Assembly (NCBI GenBank): GCA_963575675.1
Contig: CAUYUA010000016.1
Span: 1 to 8,629 of the forward strand
From: CAUYUA01 sp963575675
Lineage (GTDB): Bacteria > Pseudomonadota > Alphaproteobacteria > Azospirillales > Azospirillaceae
Reading direction: 5' to 3'
DNA: 8,629 nucleotides
The position numbers and the translations under genes were made by a program. Below are positions 7,901 through 8,629 of the stretch, piece after piece. Under the pieces are notes generated by a model. The model ran no database searches. It was not told the origin of the DNA and worked only from the letters and a program-made list of their open reading frames with translations. Within the stretch, counting starts at the first letter, position 1, and every line of letters begins with the position of its first letter.

Positions 7901-8629
7901 GGTCTCGTCGGCTCTAATTATTCCGGGACGATCGGGGCCGGGTCTTATGCAACGGGGGCGGTCACTGGCGGCGATGGCGCTTACACCTTCGGCGGTCTCG
8001 TCGGCGATAATGATCACGGGACGATCGGGGCTGGGTCCTTCGCGACGGGCTCGGTAACCGGGGGAGATAACGCCGCCGCTCTCGGCGGTCTCGTCGGCTT
8101 TAATTATGGCACGATCGGGGCTGGGTCCTTCGCGACGGGCGCGGTCACCGGCGGCGAGGGAGCTTACAACCTCGGCGGCCTCGTCGGCTCTAATTCTTCC
8201 GGCACGATCGGGGCGGGGTCTTATGCGACGGGCGCGGTCACCGGCGGCGATGGCGCTTATAATCTCGGCGGTCTCGTCGGATATAATCATTGGTTTGGTG
8301 CGATTGGAACTGGGTCTTTCTCGACGGGCGCGATCACCGGCGGCAATGGCGCTTACAACCTCGGTGGTCTCGTCGGGGATAATTATTCTGGGACGTTTGG
8401 TGCCGGGTCCTCCGCGACGGGCGCGGTCACCGGCGGCAGTGGCGCCTATAATCTCGGCGGTCTCGTCGGATATAATTATTCTGGGACGATTGTGGCTGGA
8501 TTATACGCGACGGGTGCGGTGACCGGCGGCGATGGCGCTTACAACCTCGGCGGTCTCGTTGGCTCGAATGACTATGGGACGTTTGGTGCCGGGTCCTCCG
8601 CGACGGGCGCGGTCACCGGCGGCAGTGGC
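4991..8629 (+). CDS. TPS exoprotein, filamentous-haemagglutinin-like adhesin with GLUG repeats (3' partial)
   Basis: A secreted surface protein of the two-partner-secretion (TpsA) type; 1213 codons are open to the right edge without a stop. Residues 1-31 are a Sec signal peptide: basic start (MPMATKS), hydrophobic core from W8, likely cleavage after SLA31. Residues about 36-150 are the filamentous-haemagglutinin N-terminal domain recognised by the TpsB transporter, with INWQSFNIGE around N70 and NPHGIFFG from N114. Residues about 150-450 are beta-helical and carry family landmarks: GGKIVAWSEG (about 389-398), GGQGGFVETSG and SGNWLLDPYNLTV (about 445). Residues about 615-718 hold the usual lead-in to GLUG arrays (FTPIG, LEGLGHTIANVTID) and two degenerate repeats. 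From residue 719 a GLUG array runs to the edge. Likely role: adhesion, biofilm or contact with other cells. No TpsB gene is visible. The C-terminus, and any toxin or anchor there, is unknown. Confidence 0.9.
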   Translation, partial: MPMATKSWLLATTTLCSGLSVMIGVPTKSLADPQGGSVVAGNATISRNGSGQTTIRQSSNKAIINWQSFNIGENEHTRFEQPSSSAIALNRVVGADPSSILGRLSANGHVWLVNPHGIFFGSNSQIDVAGLVATTHNITNEDFLIGRYVFQSDDAVTGTIENQGRITIADAGLVAFVAPGVANRGVIAARLGEVTLASGKVFTIDLYGDQKINLAMDQKTARRVTGRNGRPVESLVENTGQIFADGGRVHLTAAAARGVVDNVINTSGVIQARSIEQRNGEIILNGGDAGAVQVSGTLDASGRAPGQRGGVVQTLGEKVRLTADARIDVSGPAGGGDVLIGGEFRGGRATVEDSLRYGISPTRKPNVPNAVEVSIENGAVVNADALVRGKGGKIVAWSEGVTRVSGLLTARGGVNGGQGGFVETSGRHLSVSGLRVDTSARQGRSGNWLLDPYNLTVVSATAGSVVTPSGGVYRSASGHDVILNSDLEAALINNNIALETSAGGLGAGDITISARVSWASANTLTLNAHRNVQINAPVTAPGGGSLMITPNGDGSGVGTLLVGPNGSVTLGDAAHNYANAGILTISGQHYVLINTINDVQNIRNDLSGHYALNANISANSIANFTPIGVNNRHAFQGTLEGLGHTIANVTIDNRTSNELGFFGVIGSSGIVRNLGVVESHVTGGNNHYDFGILSGVNYGTILNSHASGAVTGGDNTFDLGGLVGYNEGTIGAGSYATGSVTDSASASSLGGLVGYNSGTIGAGSYATGAVTGGAGASSLGGLVGDNSGTIGAGSFATGAVTGGAGAYNLGGLVGYNDYSGTIGAGSYATGAVTGGNDASSLGGLVGYNSGTIGAGSYATGAVTGGANASRLGGLVGSNYYSSTIGAGSYATGAITGGDGAYNLGGLVGDNSSGTIGAGSYATGAVTGGDGANDLGGLVGGNGSYYGGGTIGAGSFATGAVTGGNGAYNLGGLVGSNYSGTIGAGSYATGAVTGGDGAYTFGGLVGDNDHGTIGAGSFATGSVTGGDNAAALGGLVGFNYGTIGAGSFATGAVTGGEGAYNLGGLVGSNSSGTIGAGSYATGAVTGGDGAYNLGGLVGYNHWFGAIGTGSFSTGAITGGNGAYNLGGLVGDNYSGTFGAGSSATGAVTGGSGAYNLGGLVGYNYSGTIVAGLYATGAVTGGDGAYNLGGLVGSNDYGTFGAGSSATGAVTGGSG
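6965..7144 (+). repeat. Degenerate first GLUG-like repeats
   Basis: Two diverged units precede the regular array: one from 6965 (LGFFGVIGSSGIVRNLG and following) and one from 7058 (FGILSGVNYGTILNSHASGA). They keep the F/L-G-x-x-x-G and A/V-T-G-G positions but have lost most of the consensus, as expected at the old edge of an expanding array. Confidence 0.7.
7145..8629 (+). repeat. Tandem GLUG repeat array, at least 16 units, cut by the right edge
   Basis: In-frame units of 90-105 nt start at 7145, 7235, 7325, 7415, 7511, 7601, 7697, 7790, 7895, 7988, 8081, 8171, 8264, 8360, 8453 and 8546, with lengths of 30, 30, 30, 32, 30, 32, 31, 35, 31, 31, 30, 31, 32, 31 and 31 residues; the last is cut at 28. 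Each unit begins LGGLVG, then a variable stretch around a fixed N, then GTIGAGS-Y/F-ATGAVTGG and a short linker, often DGAYN. This matches the GLUG motif (PF07581) of bacterial surface proteins, which fold as a beta-solenoid. Unit identity is very high in protein and DNA, indicating recent tandem expansion. Confidence 0.92.

Noticed and set aside
7145..8629. CRISPR array
   Set aside because: The periodic units are 90-105 nt, nearly identical throughout without unique spacers, and all in one reading frame of the adhesin.
7145..8629. Diversity-generating retroelement target
   Set aside because: The loops vary mainly in length and position within tandem units; no reverse transcriptase, template repeat or adenine-specific pattern is visible.

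Overview
The window suggests a Gram-negative bacterium, most likely a proteobacterium, with moderately GC-rich DNA. The main clue is a two-partner-secretion (TPS) exoprotein, which needs an outer membrane. The species cannot be named from sequence alone. The window is an accessory region that joins phage tail genes, an Rpn-family nuclease and a repetitive surface adhesin.

Left part (1-3537, + strand): two adjacent phage receptor-binding-type genes. The first is a tail fibre cut by the left edge, with an internal duplication and a C-terminal motif typical of prophage fibres. The second is a tailspike-like protein with a pectate-lyase/beta-helix start. Only 2 nt separate them, and the Shine-Dalgarno of the second lies in the end of the first, so they are probably co-transcribed and translationally coupled. 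They look like the host-recognition end of a prophage or tail-like particle.

Middle part (3538-4990): a 248-nt spacer with no convincing gene; a 318-aa Rpn/YhgA-like PD-(D/E)XK nuclease with a C-terminal DUF4351 on the minus strand; and a 248-nt divergent intergenic region. The latter carries a strong sigma70-like promoter (TTGATC-17-TATACT) pointing at the adhesin.

Right part (4991-8629, + strand): the first 1213 residues of a TPS-type exoprotein that continues past the window. It has a signal peptide, a filamentous-haemagglutinin N-terminal (TPS) domain, a beta-helical stalk, and a tandem array of at least 16 GLUG-type repeats of 30-35 residues. Length variation between repeats is almost confined to one place in each unit, where short inserts rich in Y, S, D, G, N, H and W occur. 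This array is the most interesting structure here: a highly regular beta-solenoid with one changing loop, apparently still expanding by tandem duplication. The outer-membrane transporter (TpsB) expected to export it is not in the window.
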